A model generated the notes under the pieces. It was not told where the DNA came from, did not search any database, and worked only from the letters and a program-made list of their open reading frames with translations. 64,000 nucleotides of DNA from positions 1-64,000 of the forward strand of contig CAWBSY010000012.1 of assembly GCA_963791575.1 (NCBI GenBank), written 5' to 3'. Positions 23,311 to 31,089 of the stretch are shown here, one piece after another. The position numbers and the translations under genes are program-made. The stretch comes from JAOAPG01 sp963791575 (GTDB lineage Bacteria; Acidobacteriota; Terriglobia; Terriglobales; Acidobacteriaceae). Position 1 is the stretch's first letter, and every line of letters starts with the position of its first letter.

Positions 23311-24306
23311 ATGGCGCTTAACACCATCAGGGAAGCGGACCAAATCTCTGCAGTGCGGGAGTTCAATCGCTTCTACACGGCGCGGCTAGGTCTGTTGCGA
23401 AAGCACCACCTAGACGGTGAGTTTTCGCTGACAGAAGCTCGCATCTTGTATGAGATCGGAGCCAGTCCCGGGCTGACGGCCTCCTCGTTACGGAACACGC
23501 TTGGCCTCAATGCCGGATACCTCAGTCGAAGCCTTGCACTGTTAACTAAACGAAAGCTGGTGCGCCAGACGACATCAAAGCAGGACGGCCGGGAGAAGTT
23601 GCTTACGCTCTCGCCTTCGGGAGAGCGCACTGTAGCCTGGCTGAACGAACAATCGGCACTACAAATAAAAGGGCTGCTCGCGAACGTCAATTCAACCAAC
23701 CGCGTTGCACTGCTCGAGTCGCTTTCCAGGATTCGCTCCATCCTGAGTGAAGTTAAAGAGACGAGTGAAATCAAAGAGAAAGACCGCTCAGTTCGAATCG
23801 TTCGCTTGTCCAAATCCAACCGTGACGCGATTCGTCTGCTTGAGGAGTACTACGAGGCGGTTAGCGTTATCCAGCGGGACACTCCCGAAGCGATCCAGAA
23901 GATCATCGATGCCCCTTGTTCTGGCGTGTGGCTCGCTTATCTGAACGAAAAGGCTGTTGGATGTGTCGTGTTGAGAAAGCTTGCCTCCATTCCGTTCGCC
24001 GCGGAATGCAAGCGTCTCTATGTGCGGCCTATCGCCCGGGGGTATCATATTGCAGACAAACTGCTGGACGCGCAGGAAGATTTCGCCCGCAGCACGGGTC
24101 TGCGCTGGATCTATCTCGACAGCTATGACGATCTGAAAGTTGCCATCGCTCTGTATCGGAAACGTGGGTACGTTTCGTGCGAACGCTATAACAACAACCC
24201 CCAGGCAACAATCTTTCTTCGCAAAAACATAGGGCCCGGCTCCATTGAATCTCAAAAATTTGGCGGCTCCCGCAAACCTCAGTATGATTCAAGTGCGAGA
24301 GCCTAA
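23311..24306 (+). CDS. MarR-GNAT fusion: HTH regulator with N-acetyltransferase domain
   Basis: 331 residues. Residues about 10-145 form a MarR winged helix (FNRFYTARLGLLRKHHLDGE, LTEARILYEIGASPGLTASS, LGLNAGYLSRSLALLTKRKL, TSKQDGREKLLTLSPSGERT). Residues about 165-315 form a GNAT acetyltransferase (LEEYYEAVSVIQRD, CKRLYVRPIARGYHIADKLL with the acetyl-CoA loop, ALYRKRGYVSCERY). Such fusions are known and thought to link DNA binding with acetylation of a small molecule or protein. No ribosome site is visible before ATG 23311, so translation may be leaderless or weak. A perfect palindrome sits just upstream. fur follows within 40 bases. Confidence 0.9.
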   Translation: MALNTIREADQISAVREFNRFYTARLGLLRKHHLDGEFSLTEARILYEIGASPGLTASSLRNTLGLNAGYLSRSLALLTKRKLVRQTTSKQDGREKLLTLSPSGERTVAWLNEQSALQIKGLLANVNSTNRVALLESLSRIRSILSEVKETSEIKEKDRSVRIVRLSKSNRDAIRLLEEYYEAVSVIQRDTPEAIQKIIDAPCSGVWLAYLNEKAVGCVVLRKLASIPFAAECKRLYVRPIARGYHIADKLLDAQEDFARSTGLRWIYLDSYDDLKVAIALYRKRGYVSCERYNNNPQATIFLRKNIGPGSIESQKFGGSRKPQYDSSARA

Positions 24307-24346
24307 GGATAAGCCCTTGATTGGTCTTAGGTCCGATCGGAACCTC

Positions 24347-24848
24347 ATGTTGCAGAAACGCATTGACGATCAGCCCAGCATCTCCCGCGAAATGGTTCGC
24401 GAGGCTGAAGATATCCTGCATCGTCATTTAAAACGTGTCGGCCTTAAACAGACCGCGCAGCGGGATACGATTCTGCGCACTTTCCTCGAAACGCGGGAAC
24501 ATCTCTCGTTAAATGAATTGCATGGCTGGTGCAGGAAGAAGGATGGCGCGCATCGGATTCACAACCGTTTACCGCACCTTAAAACTTTTCACGGAATGTG
24601 GTCTCGCCAGCGAAGTTGCGTTTCATGACGGCATTGCACGCTATGAACACCAGTACAATCGCCGCAGCCATCATCACATGGTATGTACTGAGTGCGGTGG
24701 CTCGGTAGAGTTTTTTTCAGCGGAAGTCGAACGGTTACAAGAAGAAATCGGACGCAAACATCACTATATGGCGACGCGTCACACCTTCCAGATTTACGGG
24801 ATTTGCGAAGACTGTCGAAGGAAGCATGCTTCTCAGCAAGTCGTGTGA
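24347..24848 (+). CDS. fur: Fur family metalloregulator, one frameshift
   Basis: Ferric-uptake-regulator family repressor. N-terminal winged helix in one frame (DILHRHLKRVGLKQTAQRDT, then LRTFLETREHLSLNELHGW); from about 24545 the sequence continues in the next frame (IGFTTVYRTLKLFTECGLAS, YEHQYNRRSHHHMVCTECG, GRKHHYMATRHTFQIYGICE, DC). The HHH cluster, both CxxC zinc pairs (CTEC, CEDC) and the regulatory His/Glu positions are present after joining through one extra base near GGCGCGCAT (24543-24551). Start at ATG 24347 is tentative; ATGs further upstream overlap the MarR-GNAT gene. Could be Fur, PerR or Zur. Its closeness to MarR-GNAT suggests co-expression. Confidence 0.86.
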
Positions 24849-24886
24849 CGTCGGTCCAAAGCTGCATCTGACAGGAGGAGAAAAGA

Positions 24887-25291
24887 ATGGCAGTAGAGAA
24901 CTCCAACGCGATGTACAGCGACTCATTGCCGACTCGAACCTCAGGAGGGGCTTGGGATCATGTTATTTCCGCGCTCGCCTACTTCACCTTCATTCCCGCA
25001 GTCGTTTTTCTGCTTACGGGGAAATTCAGAAAAAGCCGGATGGTTCGCTTCCATTCGTTGCAATCAATCTTGCTTGCTGGCGCAATCGTTGTCGCTGGTA
25101 TCGCTGTCAGAACAATTTTCGCAATCCTCTCTTTTGTGCCGGGAGTGGCATTTCTCGTCGGTTGGCTCGCCGCTTTTATAGCAACGCTCGGCTTCTTCAT
25201 CTTATGGGTTGTGCTGGTACTGAAGGCACTTCGAGGGGAGATGTTCGAATTGCCGCTGTTGGGAAAAATCTCAACCAGGCAGAGTGCCTGA
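24887..25291 (+). CDS. DUF4870-like membrane protein without zinc ribbon
   Basis: 134 residues. Three to four TM helices: VISALAYFTFIPAVVFLLTG, ILLAGAIVVAGIAVRTIFAI, and a GVAFLVGWLAAF plus LGFFILWVVLVLKAL pair. The motif MVRFHSLQSILL is characteristic of DUF4870/TIC20-like membrane proteins. Strong Shine-Dalgarno AGGAGG. The next gene is a paralogue with an added zinc ribbon. Function unknown. Confidence 0.83.
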   Translation: MAVENSNAMYSDSLPTRTSGGAWDHVISALAYFTFIPAVVFLLTGKFRKSRMVRFHSLQSILLAGAIVVAGIAVRTIFAILSFVPGVAFLVGWLAAFIATLGFFILWVVLVLKALRGEMFELPLLGKISTRQSA

Positions 25292-25445
25292 CCGCCGACC
25301 TGCTGCTGCCCAATCCTTGTGGTCCCGCACGATTCTGATTGCCTTGATACGACAATTCTGTTAAGTTTCGCGCCATCGAGCGTGGGCCGTCTCAGATGCC
25401 CGGTATTTCGCTCCATTCGTTAAATCGATTTGCTTGGAGGGGTCC

Positions 25446-25889
25446 ATGGCTTTTTGCAGCGCGTGCGGTGCTCAAATGCCTGAGGGGGCGACGGTGTGTC
25501 CTGCTTGCAACCGGTCGGCGAGTCCCGCCGCAACGGTAGTTCAAGGGAAGGCTGGAGGTTTGGCGGACAATGTCGCCGGCATGCTGGCATATGTGACCAT
25601 CATCCCAGCCATCATTTTCTTACTGATAGAGCCGTACAACAAAAGCAAGTTCGTTCGGTTCCATTCGTTCCAGTCGATTTTTTTCTGCCTGGCGGTGGCA
25701 GCCATTCACATAGCCTTAAGTGTGCTCGGGGTGGTTCCTTTTTTACTCTTTATCACATTCCCTTTGCACGCGCTGGTGTCCCTGGCCGCTTTCGTTATTT
25801 GGATCATTCTTCTAATCAAAGCGAATCAAGGACAAATGTATAAGCTGCCGTATATCGGCGACCTCGCAGAAAAACAGGCGAACTCCTAA
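25446..25889 (+). CDS. Zinc-ribbon plus DUF4870-like membrane protein
   Basis: 147 residues. N-terminal zinc ribbon MAFCSACGAQMPEGATVCPACN (CxxC and CxxC) followed by a DUF4870 domain: MLAYVTIIPAIIFLLIEPYN, KFVRFHSFQSIFF, then helices IHIALSVLGVVPFLLFITF and LVSLAAFVIWIILLIKANQ. ATG 25446 is preferred to the in-frame start 12 bases earlier because GGAGGGG sits at 25436-25442. Tandem paralogue of the preceding gene; the ribbon probably faces the cytosol. Confidence 0.87.
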   Translation: MAFCSACGAQMPEGATVCPACNRSASPAATVVQGKAGGLADNVAGMLAYVTIIPAIIFLLIEPYNKSKFVRFHSFQSIFFCLAVAAIHIALSVLGVVPFLLFITFPLHALVSLAAFVIWIILLIKANQGQMYKLPYIGDLAEKQANS

Positions 25890-26050
25890 ACTGCCTGTCG
25901 AAGTTCGAGAAATGGTGTAAAAAACGCGGTCGGATGTCCTGTCCCAATTTGACAGAACCCTCTCTGAAATGTCATTCCTATTTACTTTTGATTGAGGCTT
26001 GTTTCAGGTAGTCTGATGAACTGGCTTTTCTTTCAGATAGGGAGACGCGT

Positions 26051-27025
26051 TTGCGAGTTCGGGTTTTTTATCATGACAAATGCTTCGACGGCGCGTGCTC
26101 AGCCGCGCTCTTCTCGCGTTTCTACCGGGAGCGAATTCGCAACGACGTAGAGTTCGTTTTTTCTGGGTTGCTGCACCGGGCAGGCGCGCTTTTCAATGAA
26201 AAGGATTTCGACGGCGACGAGAATGCCATTGTCGACTTCAAGTATTCGAGCTCCCCAAACATAACCTGGTGGTTCGATCATCATGAGAGCGCGTTTCTCA
26301 GTCCCGAAGACGCAGCTCATTTCGAACAGGATCAGAGCAATCGCAAGTTTTACGATCCAGACTTCAAATCCTGTACTAGTTTTATCGCCACCATAGGTGA
26401 ACAACGTTTCGGCTTCCACCCCGAGCCAGTTGCTGACCTTATTCATTGGGCAGACGTCATCGATGGAGCGTTGTATCCGGATGCCCGCACGGCAGTTGAG
26501 ATGAAAGAGCCTGCCATGAAACTCACCATGGTGATCGAATCCGCTCAGGATTCGAATCTTGTTCCTCAACTCATCTCGCTCTTAGCCACAAAGCCACTGG
26601 CTGAAATCATCGAGGAGCCTTTCGTGGCGGCGCTGCTTCCGCCTTTGCTTGAACGACATCAGAAATCGATTGCGATTCTCGGCGAGCGCACGGAATTGAA
26701 GGACGGTACGCTGTTCTTCGACGTCACCGATCATGAGCTTGAGGGTTACAACAAATTCGTGCCCTACTACCTGCAACCTGGGTCCGTCTACAGTGTGGGC
26801 CTCAGTAAGAGTAGTTTCCGCGTAAAGGTTTCGGTCGGTTCGAATCCCTGGGCCCCGTCACAACCAACGGTGAATCTAGCCAAAATTTGCGAGCGCTACG
26901 GTGGGGGAGGACACGCGCGCGTAGGCGCGATCTCATTTGACGTCACACAACACGCAGCGGCAGTGAAGGCGGCACACGAGATTGTCGAAGAGCTTCGCGG
27001 AGCCATTCGCGCGGAGAAGCGGTAA
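26051..27025 (+). CDS. DHH/DHHA1 family phosphoesterase
   Basis: 324 residues, start TTG 26051. N-terminal DHH domain: RVFYHDKCFDGACSAALFSR (metal-binding Asp), FDGDENAIVDFKYSS and NITWWFDHHESAF with the DHH triad. C-terminal DHHA1 domain: GSVYSVGLSKSSFRVKVSVG and AKICERYGGGGHARVGAISF, the GGGGHxxxGA substrate loop. The family includes nanoRNases, pAp phosphatases and c-di-AMP/c-di-GMP degradation enzymes; the exact substrate cannot be told from sequence. It is followed by an ABC exporter 24 bases later, perhaps cotranscribed. Confidence 0.88.
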   Translation: MRVRVFYHDKCFDGACSAALFSRFYRERIRNDVEFVFSGLLHRAGALFNEKDFDGDENAIVDFKYSSSPNITWWFDHHESAFLSPEDAAHFEQDQSNRKFYDPDFKSCTSFIATIGEQRFGFHPEPVADLIHWADVIDGALYPDARTAVEMKEPAMKLTMVIESAQDSNLVPQLISLLATKPLAEIIEEPFVAALLPPLLERHQKSIAILGERTELKDGTLFFDVTDHELEGYNKFVPYYLQPGSVYSVGLSKSSFRVKVSVGSNPWAPSQPTVNLAKICERYGGGGHARVGAISFDVTQHAAAVKAAHEIVEELRGAIRAEKR

Positions 27026-27049
27026 CTCGCCATTGAAGACATTACTCAC

Positions 27050-27745
27050 GTGAGCGTTCCTACGACTCTCGGTCCAGCTATTCTTCGCGCCGAAAATTTG
27101 GGCCGTGTGGTCAACGGAAAAATTCTGGTCGAAGGTGCAAGCTTCGAAATTCGCGAGGGCGAGATTCTCGCCCTTGTCGGTCCGAGTGGGTCGGGCAAGA
27201 GCTCACTTCTTCGTCTACTCAACCGGCTTGATGAACCTACGAGCGGGACTGTCTACCTGGATGGAGTGGATTACCGTCAAATCGCTCCTCGCGAACTGCG
27301 GAGAAAGCTGGGGATGGTAACGCAGCGAGCGTTCTTGTTTCCCGGAACCGTGGCCGCGAATTTGCGTTTCGGTCCAACTCAGCGTGGCGAGAGCTTGTCG
27401 GAGGACTCAGTTGAACAGTTACTTGAGCAGGTTGGACTTAAGGGATATGCTAGCCGCGACATTGCGAACCTCTCCGGCGGAGAAGCCCAGCGCGTTTCGG
27501 TCGCCAGAACGCTTGCCAATTCTCCTCTGGCTTTGCTGCTGGACGAACCTACTTCCGCTCTAGATAACGCATCCAAGCTAGGGATTGAATTACTGATCCA
27601 AAAAATTGTGCGAGATCAGAATCTCACGTGTGTATTGGTAACTCACGATGTGGCCCAGGCTTCGCGCCTGGCTCAGCGGGCTTTGCTGTTGGAATCCGGA
27701 CACATCACCAGCATGGGACCTACAAACGAGGTCCTGCATGCTTAA
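27050..27745 (+). CDS. fetA: FetA-type ABC transporter ATP-binding protein
   Basis: 231-residue ATPase, start GTG 27050. Walker A LVGPSGSGKSSLLRLLNRLD, Q-loop region RRKLGMVTQRAFLFPGTV, signature NLSGGEAQRVSVARTLANSP, Walker B LALLLDEPTSALD, H-loop VLVTHDVAQ. Its overlap (8 bases) with a FetB-type permease identifies it as the ATPase of the YbbL/YbbM (FetAB) system, which exports iron and raises peroxide tolerance. Proximity to fur and the MarR-GNAT gene fits metal/oxidative stress response. Confidence 0.9.
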   Translation: MSVPTTLGPAILRAENLGRVVNGKILVEGASFEIREGEILALVGPSGSGKSSLLRLLNRLDEPTSGTVYLDGVDYRQIAPRELRRKLGMVTQRAFLFPGTVAANLRFGPTQRGESLSEDSVEQLLEQVGLKGYASRDIANLSGGEAQRVSVARTLANSPLALLLDEPTSALDNASKLGIELLIQKIVRDQNLTCVLVTHDVAQASRLAQRALLLESGHITSMGPTNEVLHA

Positions 27746-28526
27746 GCTGGTCTTTCACGACCAACTTTGGTTAGGACTAGCCCAAGCAGGAGCTGCAGCT
27801 CTCGCGGCACTCGTGGTTGTGCTGCTAGCCCGCAAACGGAACATTCATTTGGAAAGCGAAACCGTGGTTGCGATGATCCGGGGGCTGGTTCAAATTGTAG
27901 CGGTGGGCTCGATCCTAGTGTTGTTACTTCGTGGACCGCGATGGACAAGCGTATTTCTTCTCGCCGCGATGATTGTAGCCGCTGGTGCGACTTCCGCCAG
28001 ACGGGCGAAAGGCATGCCGCAAGCTTTCCGAGTTTCTGCGTGGTCGATTGCTGCTGGAGCAGGATCGATCATTGCTCTCATGACATGGCTCGGTGTCATC
28101 GATACTGGCATAACTTCGCTCGTCCCAGTAGGTAGCATGTTGATCGCGAATGCTATGAATACAAACGGACTGGCTCTAAATCGTCTCCGTGCAGATGTGC
28201 TTTCTCATGTAGGCGAAATCGAGACTGCGCTGGCTTTGGGAGCCGATGGTAAGAGCAGCGTGGCGCCCTATGTGCAGGCCTCGTTCGAGGCTAGTCTGAT
28301 TCCAGCTATCGACTCATTGCGTTCTCTGGGAATTGTTTGGATTCCCGGACTTATGGCTGGCATGCTACTCTCAGGGGCCCGTCCGGTGTATGCGGCGATC
28401 TATCAATTTGTGGTTCTGGCGATGATTTTTGCTGCTTCGGGGCTGACTTCGCTGGTGAGTACAGTCCTGATTCGGGAACGGATTTTTACTTCGGCGGAAC
28501 AATTGCTACTGCAGCCTGGGAGATAA
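27738..28526 (+). CDS. fetB: FetB-type iron export permease (UPF0014)
   Basis: 262-residue inner-membrane permease with about seven TM helices: QLWLGLAQAGAAALAALVVV, VVAMIRGLVQIVAVGSILVL, VFLLAAMIVAAGATSARRAK, LVPVGSMLIANAMNTNGLAL, IPAIDSLRSLGIVWIPGLMA and IYQFVVLAMIFAASGLTSLV. The IxNAMNT and SxxxLGIVxxPGxM motifs are the family signature. ATG 27738 overlaps the end of fetA; longer upstream starts run through fetA and are rejected. The stop overlaps the next start (TAATG). Confidence 0.92.
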   Translation: MLKLVFHDQLWLGLAQAGAAALAALVVVLLARKRNIHLESETVVAMIRGLVQIVAVGSILVLLLRGPRWTSVFLLAAMIVAAGATSARRAKGMPQAFRVSAWSIAAGAGSIIALMTWLGVIDTGITSLVPVGSMLIANAMNTNGLALNRLRADVLSHVGEIETALALGADGKSSVAPYVQASFEASLIPAIDSLRSLGIVWIPGLMAGMLLSGARPVYAAIYQFVVLAMIFAASGLTSLVSTVLIRERIFTSAEQLLLQPGR

Positions 28527-29059
28527 TGTCTGTAATGAGTAGTCTGGCACACGTCCGATTGGCCGCAAACTATCATGATCATGAAGCAGCACACCGGAAA
28601 GTGCTGCGAGCAGTCGCTTCACTGGAAGTAGCCAAAGGGCTGGTTGTCCTGGCGGCCGGGATGAGTGTTCTCTTCATCGTTCATCGTGACACCGGTGACA
28701 TTGCCGATTGGTGTCTCAGGGTTCTTCACATCAGTCCGGATCATCATTTCGCCCAGGTGTTTCTCAATTGGGCTGACACGCTTACGGAACAAAAGTTGTT
28801 TGCCGTGGCTGGAGTTGCGACCATTTACGCAATTTTGAGATTCATCGAAGCATATGGTCTTTGGCACGCAAGAGCCTGGGCAGAATGGATTGCGTTAATT
28901 TCGGGCGGGCTGTATCTACCGTTCGAGATTTATAAACTGATTCATCGAGCTAATTTGTTTCACGCCAGTGTTTTCGTCATCAATGTTGCGGTGGTGATAT
29001 ACATGGCGTTCTTGCTGATGACCGGCCGCTCTTCAAGAACAAGACTCGGCCTTCATTAA
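28526..29059 (+). CDS. DUF2127-like membrane protein
   Basis: 177 residues, ATG 28526 overlapping the fetB TAA. Four TM helices: ASLEVAKGLVVLAAGMSVLF, LFAVAGVATIYAILRFIEAY, GLWHARAWAEWIALISGGLY and ASVFVINVAVVIYMAFLLM. ALxxxxKGxLVLxAG and RFxEAYGLWHxRxWAEW motifs are characteristic of DUF2127. Function unknown; translational coupling with fetAB suggests it belongs to that operon. Confidence 0.87.
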   Translation: MSVMSSLAHVRLAANYHDHEAAHRKVLRAVASLEVAKGLVVLAAGMSVLFIVHRDTGDIADWCLRVLHISPDHHFAQVFLNWADTLTEQKLFAVAGVATIYAILRFIEAYGLWHARAWAEWIALISGGLYLPFEIYKLIHRANLFHASVFVINVAVVIYMAFLLMTGRSSRTRLGLH

Positions 29060-29094
29060 ATTACCATCTCTCGTTCCAGCAAGAATTCGAACGT

Positions 29095-29361
29095 CTATTT
29101 ATCTCTTAGGGGCGATTGCTCGGAAGTGGTTGACTGCGTCAGTGGCTTTTTGCCTTTTGAATTTATTCGCATGCCCAGGAATGCGATCGGTATTGCGCCG
29201 AACATTCCTAGTCCGATCCCCGCAAAGGGACTCCATCCTAGGTCTACAGTCCTCAAGAGAACCAGGATGGCCCACGCTGCGGCTAGTAACTGGAAGCCAT
29301 AGAATATTATTCTTCGCGCCACTGAATCACCTTCCGGAATCAACGGCTTAGTCACCAACAC
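29095..29361 (-). CDS. Small two-helix membrane protein
   Basis: 88 residues with TM helices IIFYGFQLLAAAWAILVLL and PFAGIGLGMFGAIPIAFLGM and a basic, Thr/Ser-rich tail. No family recognised. It converges with the DUF2127 gene. The start is not fixed by a clear ribosome site. Confidence 0.55.
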   Translation of the reverse strand: MLVTKPLIPEGDSVARRIIFYGFQLLAAAWAILVLLRTVDLGWSPFAGIGLGMFGAIPIAFLGMRINSKGKKPLTQSTTSEQSPLRDK

Positions 29362-29563
29362 GATACCAACTCACAGGGGATAAGTTCCAGAGCAAATATT
29401 CGAACGCATAATTGTCGATAACGGGTCGCAGCTGTGTTTTTGCTGATTGGCCGACGCTGGTTTGCAGGTGAACTTCCTTAGATCCTGCAATACCGTGTAT
29501 ACCCGAATTTTTACTAAAAAAAGTGTAGAAAGGTACTCTGGATATAGGTACTATCTATTTGTC

Positions 29564-29791
29564 ATGAAAACTGCCTCCCCTGTCAGCAGGCTCGTACCGC
29601 GTACTCTTTCGCCATCTGTTCACATTGAACCTGCCTACGATTGCGATGGCTCTGCCTGTCATCAACCCATTTTTAACGAGGACGGTGGCCTGAACCATAT
29701 CGAGCCGCACTTCCATTTGGTGGAGTGGGAGTCAGACAAGAAACGCTGCTACGCCGTGACGGACGTTCCCCTCTACGAATTAGCTCGCTAA
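29564..29791 (+). CDS. Small hypothetical protein with His/Cys-rich core
   Basis: 75 residues from ATG 29564 (an upstream frame from 29447 lacks support). The segment EPAYDCDGSACHQPIFNEDG and IEPHFHLVEW has two Cys and several His, which could bind a metal. No signal peptide, no family recognised. Convergent with the receiver protein gene, 8 bases apart. Confidence 0.55.
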   Translation: MKTASPVSRLVPRTLSPSVHIEPAYDCDGSACHQPIFNEDGGLNHIEPHFHLVEWESDKKRCYAVTDVPLYELAR

Positions 29792-29799
29792 GAAAAATC

Positions 29800-30219
29800 C
29801 TAATTTGTGCGATTGCGATTTTGCAGTAGGTTCTCGATCGTACTAATCAGAGCGTGGCTCTCCGATTTGGAAAGCACGCTTTGAATACCAGCTTCACTGG
29901 CTTCGCTAACGAGCTGCGGAGAATAGTGCATGGTGAGCATGACCGTGGGAGTTCGTGGCGCTATCACCGCCATCTTTCGCGCCGCTTGTAGGCCGTCCAT
30001 GACGGGCATGACGAGATCCAGAACGATAATGTCTGGATTGAGTTTCATCGCATGATCAAGTGCTTCCTGGCCGTTAGCGGCCTCTCCGCAAACTTCCCAC
30101 CCGGTGTTCGATTCGAGAAGATGGCGGATAGACTTGCGAACAACAGCACTGTCGTCCGCAATTAGAATGCGGACCGACCTAGCCCGTGTCGGCATTGGTG
30201 CCTTGGAAGCCAGTTGCAT
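29800..30219 (-). CDS. Stand-alone response regulator receiver protein
   Basis: 139 residues, a single receiver domain with a short tail. Acidic pocket ILIADDSAVVRKSI, phospho-acceptor IIVLDLVMPVMDGLQAA, the switch Thr VMLTMHYS, and Lys in QSVLSKSES. No output domain. Most like the REC of NarL-type regulators, so it may act by protein contact or as a phosphate sink. No histidine kinase is nearby. Confidence 0.9.
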   Translation of the reverse strand: MQLASKAPMPTRARSVRILIADDSAVVRKSIRHLLESNTGWEVCGEAANGQEALDHAMKLNPDIIVLDLVMPVMDGLQAARKMAVIAPRTPTVMLTMHYSPQLVSEASEAGIQSVLSKSESHALISTIENLLQNRNRTN

Positions 30220-30410
30220 GTGCTACTCAGATGATCAGAAGGCCAAATCGGGTTAGCTGAGGAACTTCGTTTCCCAAAAAGGAAAGCCGTCTGCCGTATA
30301 TATGAATTGTTCTCCTGCGTATTCAAGTACTTAGGATTCGGCCCTGGCCTTGCAGTATTGACAGCACTCCCCAAGTGCCGGAACCGACCATTGTCAGCTC
30401 AGACAATCGG

Positions 30411-30926
30411 ATGATTTCGGACAGGCCCCGTATTCATTCTGTCTCTAGGGGGTGTGTCACGAGAAAAATCAGGGGAACGTTCTTAGCTCTAATCACCGCC
30501 GCTTTGCTGTTAAATTTCGCTGCCTTTGCGCAGAAAAATCCCGCGACTTGGGAGTGGCAGCCGACCGAATCGTCCCCCGATCGCCACAAGTTTTTTGACA
30601 AGCAAAACGCCCGGCTGTTCGCTATTAACGCAGCTTCCCAGACATTCGCTCTGATCGCCATTCAGTCCCGGGGAGCCCATATGGAAAGCCGTGGCCGAAC
30701 TCTGGACGGATACGAGAAGCACTTCGAATCTTATGGGTACGGCTGGGGAGCATGCTATCGCTTCGGCGGCGGCATTGGATTAAACATGTTCACCACCTTG
30801 ATTTTCCATGAACTTGGCCATCACAGACTGGAACGCTGGGTTCCGCTCGTGGCCATTGCTCATGCGGATATGTCAGCCGCATACGCGCTCTCGGGATCGC
30901 GCCAGAGTAACCGTGGCGGCTGGTAG
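30411..30926 (+). CDS. Exported/membrane hypothetical protein with an HELGHH motif
   Basis: 171 residues from ATG 30411; a GTG at 30375 would add 12 residues and the start is uncertain. A signal-like helix FLALITAALLLNFAAFAQ is preceded by a basic stretch. The mature region has LFAINAASQTFALIAIQSRG, YGYGWGACYRFGGGIGLNMF and TTLIFHELGHHRLERWVPLV. HELGHH matches the zinc-protease HExxH pattern inside a helix, but the sequence otherwise looks like a small helical membrane protein, so catalysis is not established. Confidence 0.65.
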   Translation: MISDRPRIHSVSRGCVTRKIRGTFLALITAALLLNFAAFAQKNPATWEWQPTESSPDRHKFFDKQNARLFAINAASQTFALIAIQSRGAHMESRGRTLDGYEKHFESYGYGWGACYRFGGGIGLNMFTTLIFHELGHHRLERWVPLVAIAHADMSAAYALSGSRQSNRGGW

Positions 30927-31089
30927 CAGGAATTTGGGCGGCGCTGGCAGCGGAAATTCACAGGAGGTACTCTGAATTTTTATCACACGTTAACCTAGCT
31001 ACTCTGCTTCAGCTCTAAAAAGAATGAACGCGTGTAACTTGGGAGCATTACGCTCAAGAAGCGCGACTTCTCTATTTGGAGTTGATGCA

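Noticed and set aside
26835..26860. GGTTCGAATCC-like tRNA T-arm word
   Set aside because: Lies inside the DHH phosphoesterase coding sequence and no cloverleaf can be built.
27648..27737. Upstream extension of FetB into fetA
   Set aside because: It would read through the fetA C-terminus in another frame; ATG 27738 gives the family N-terminus.
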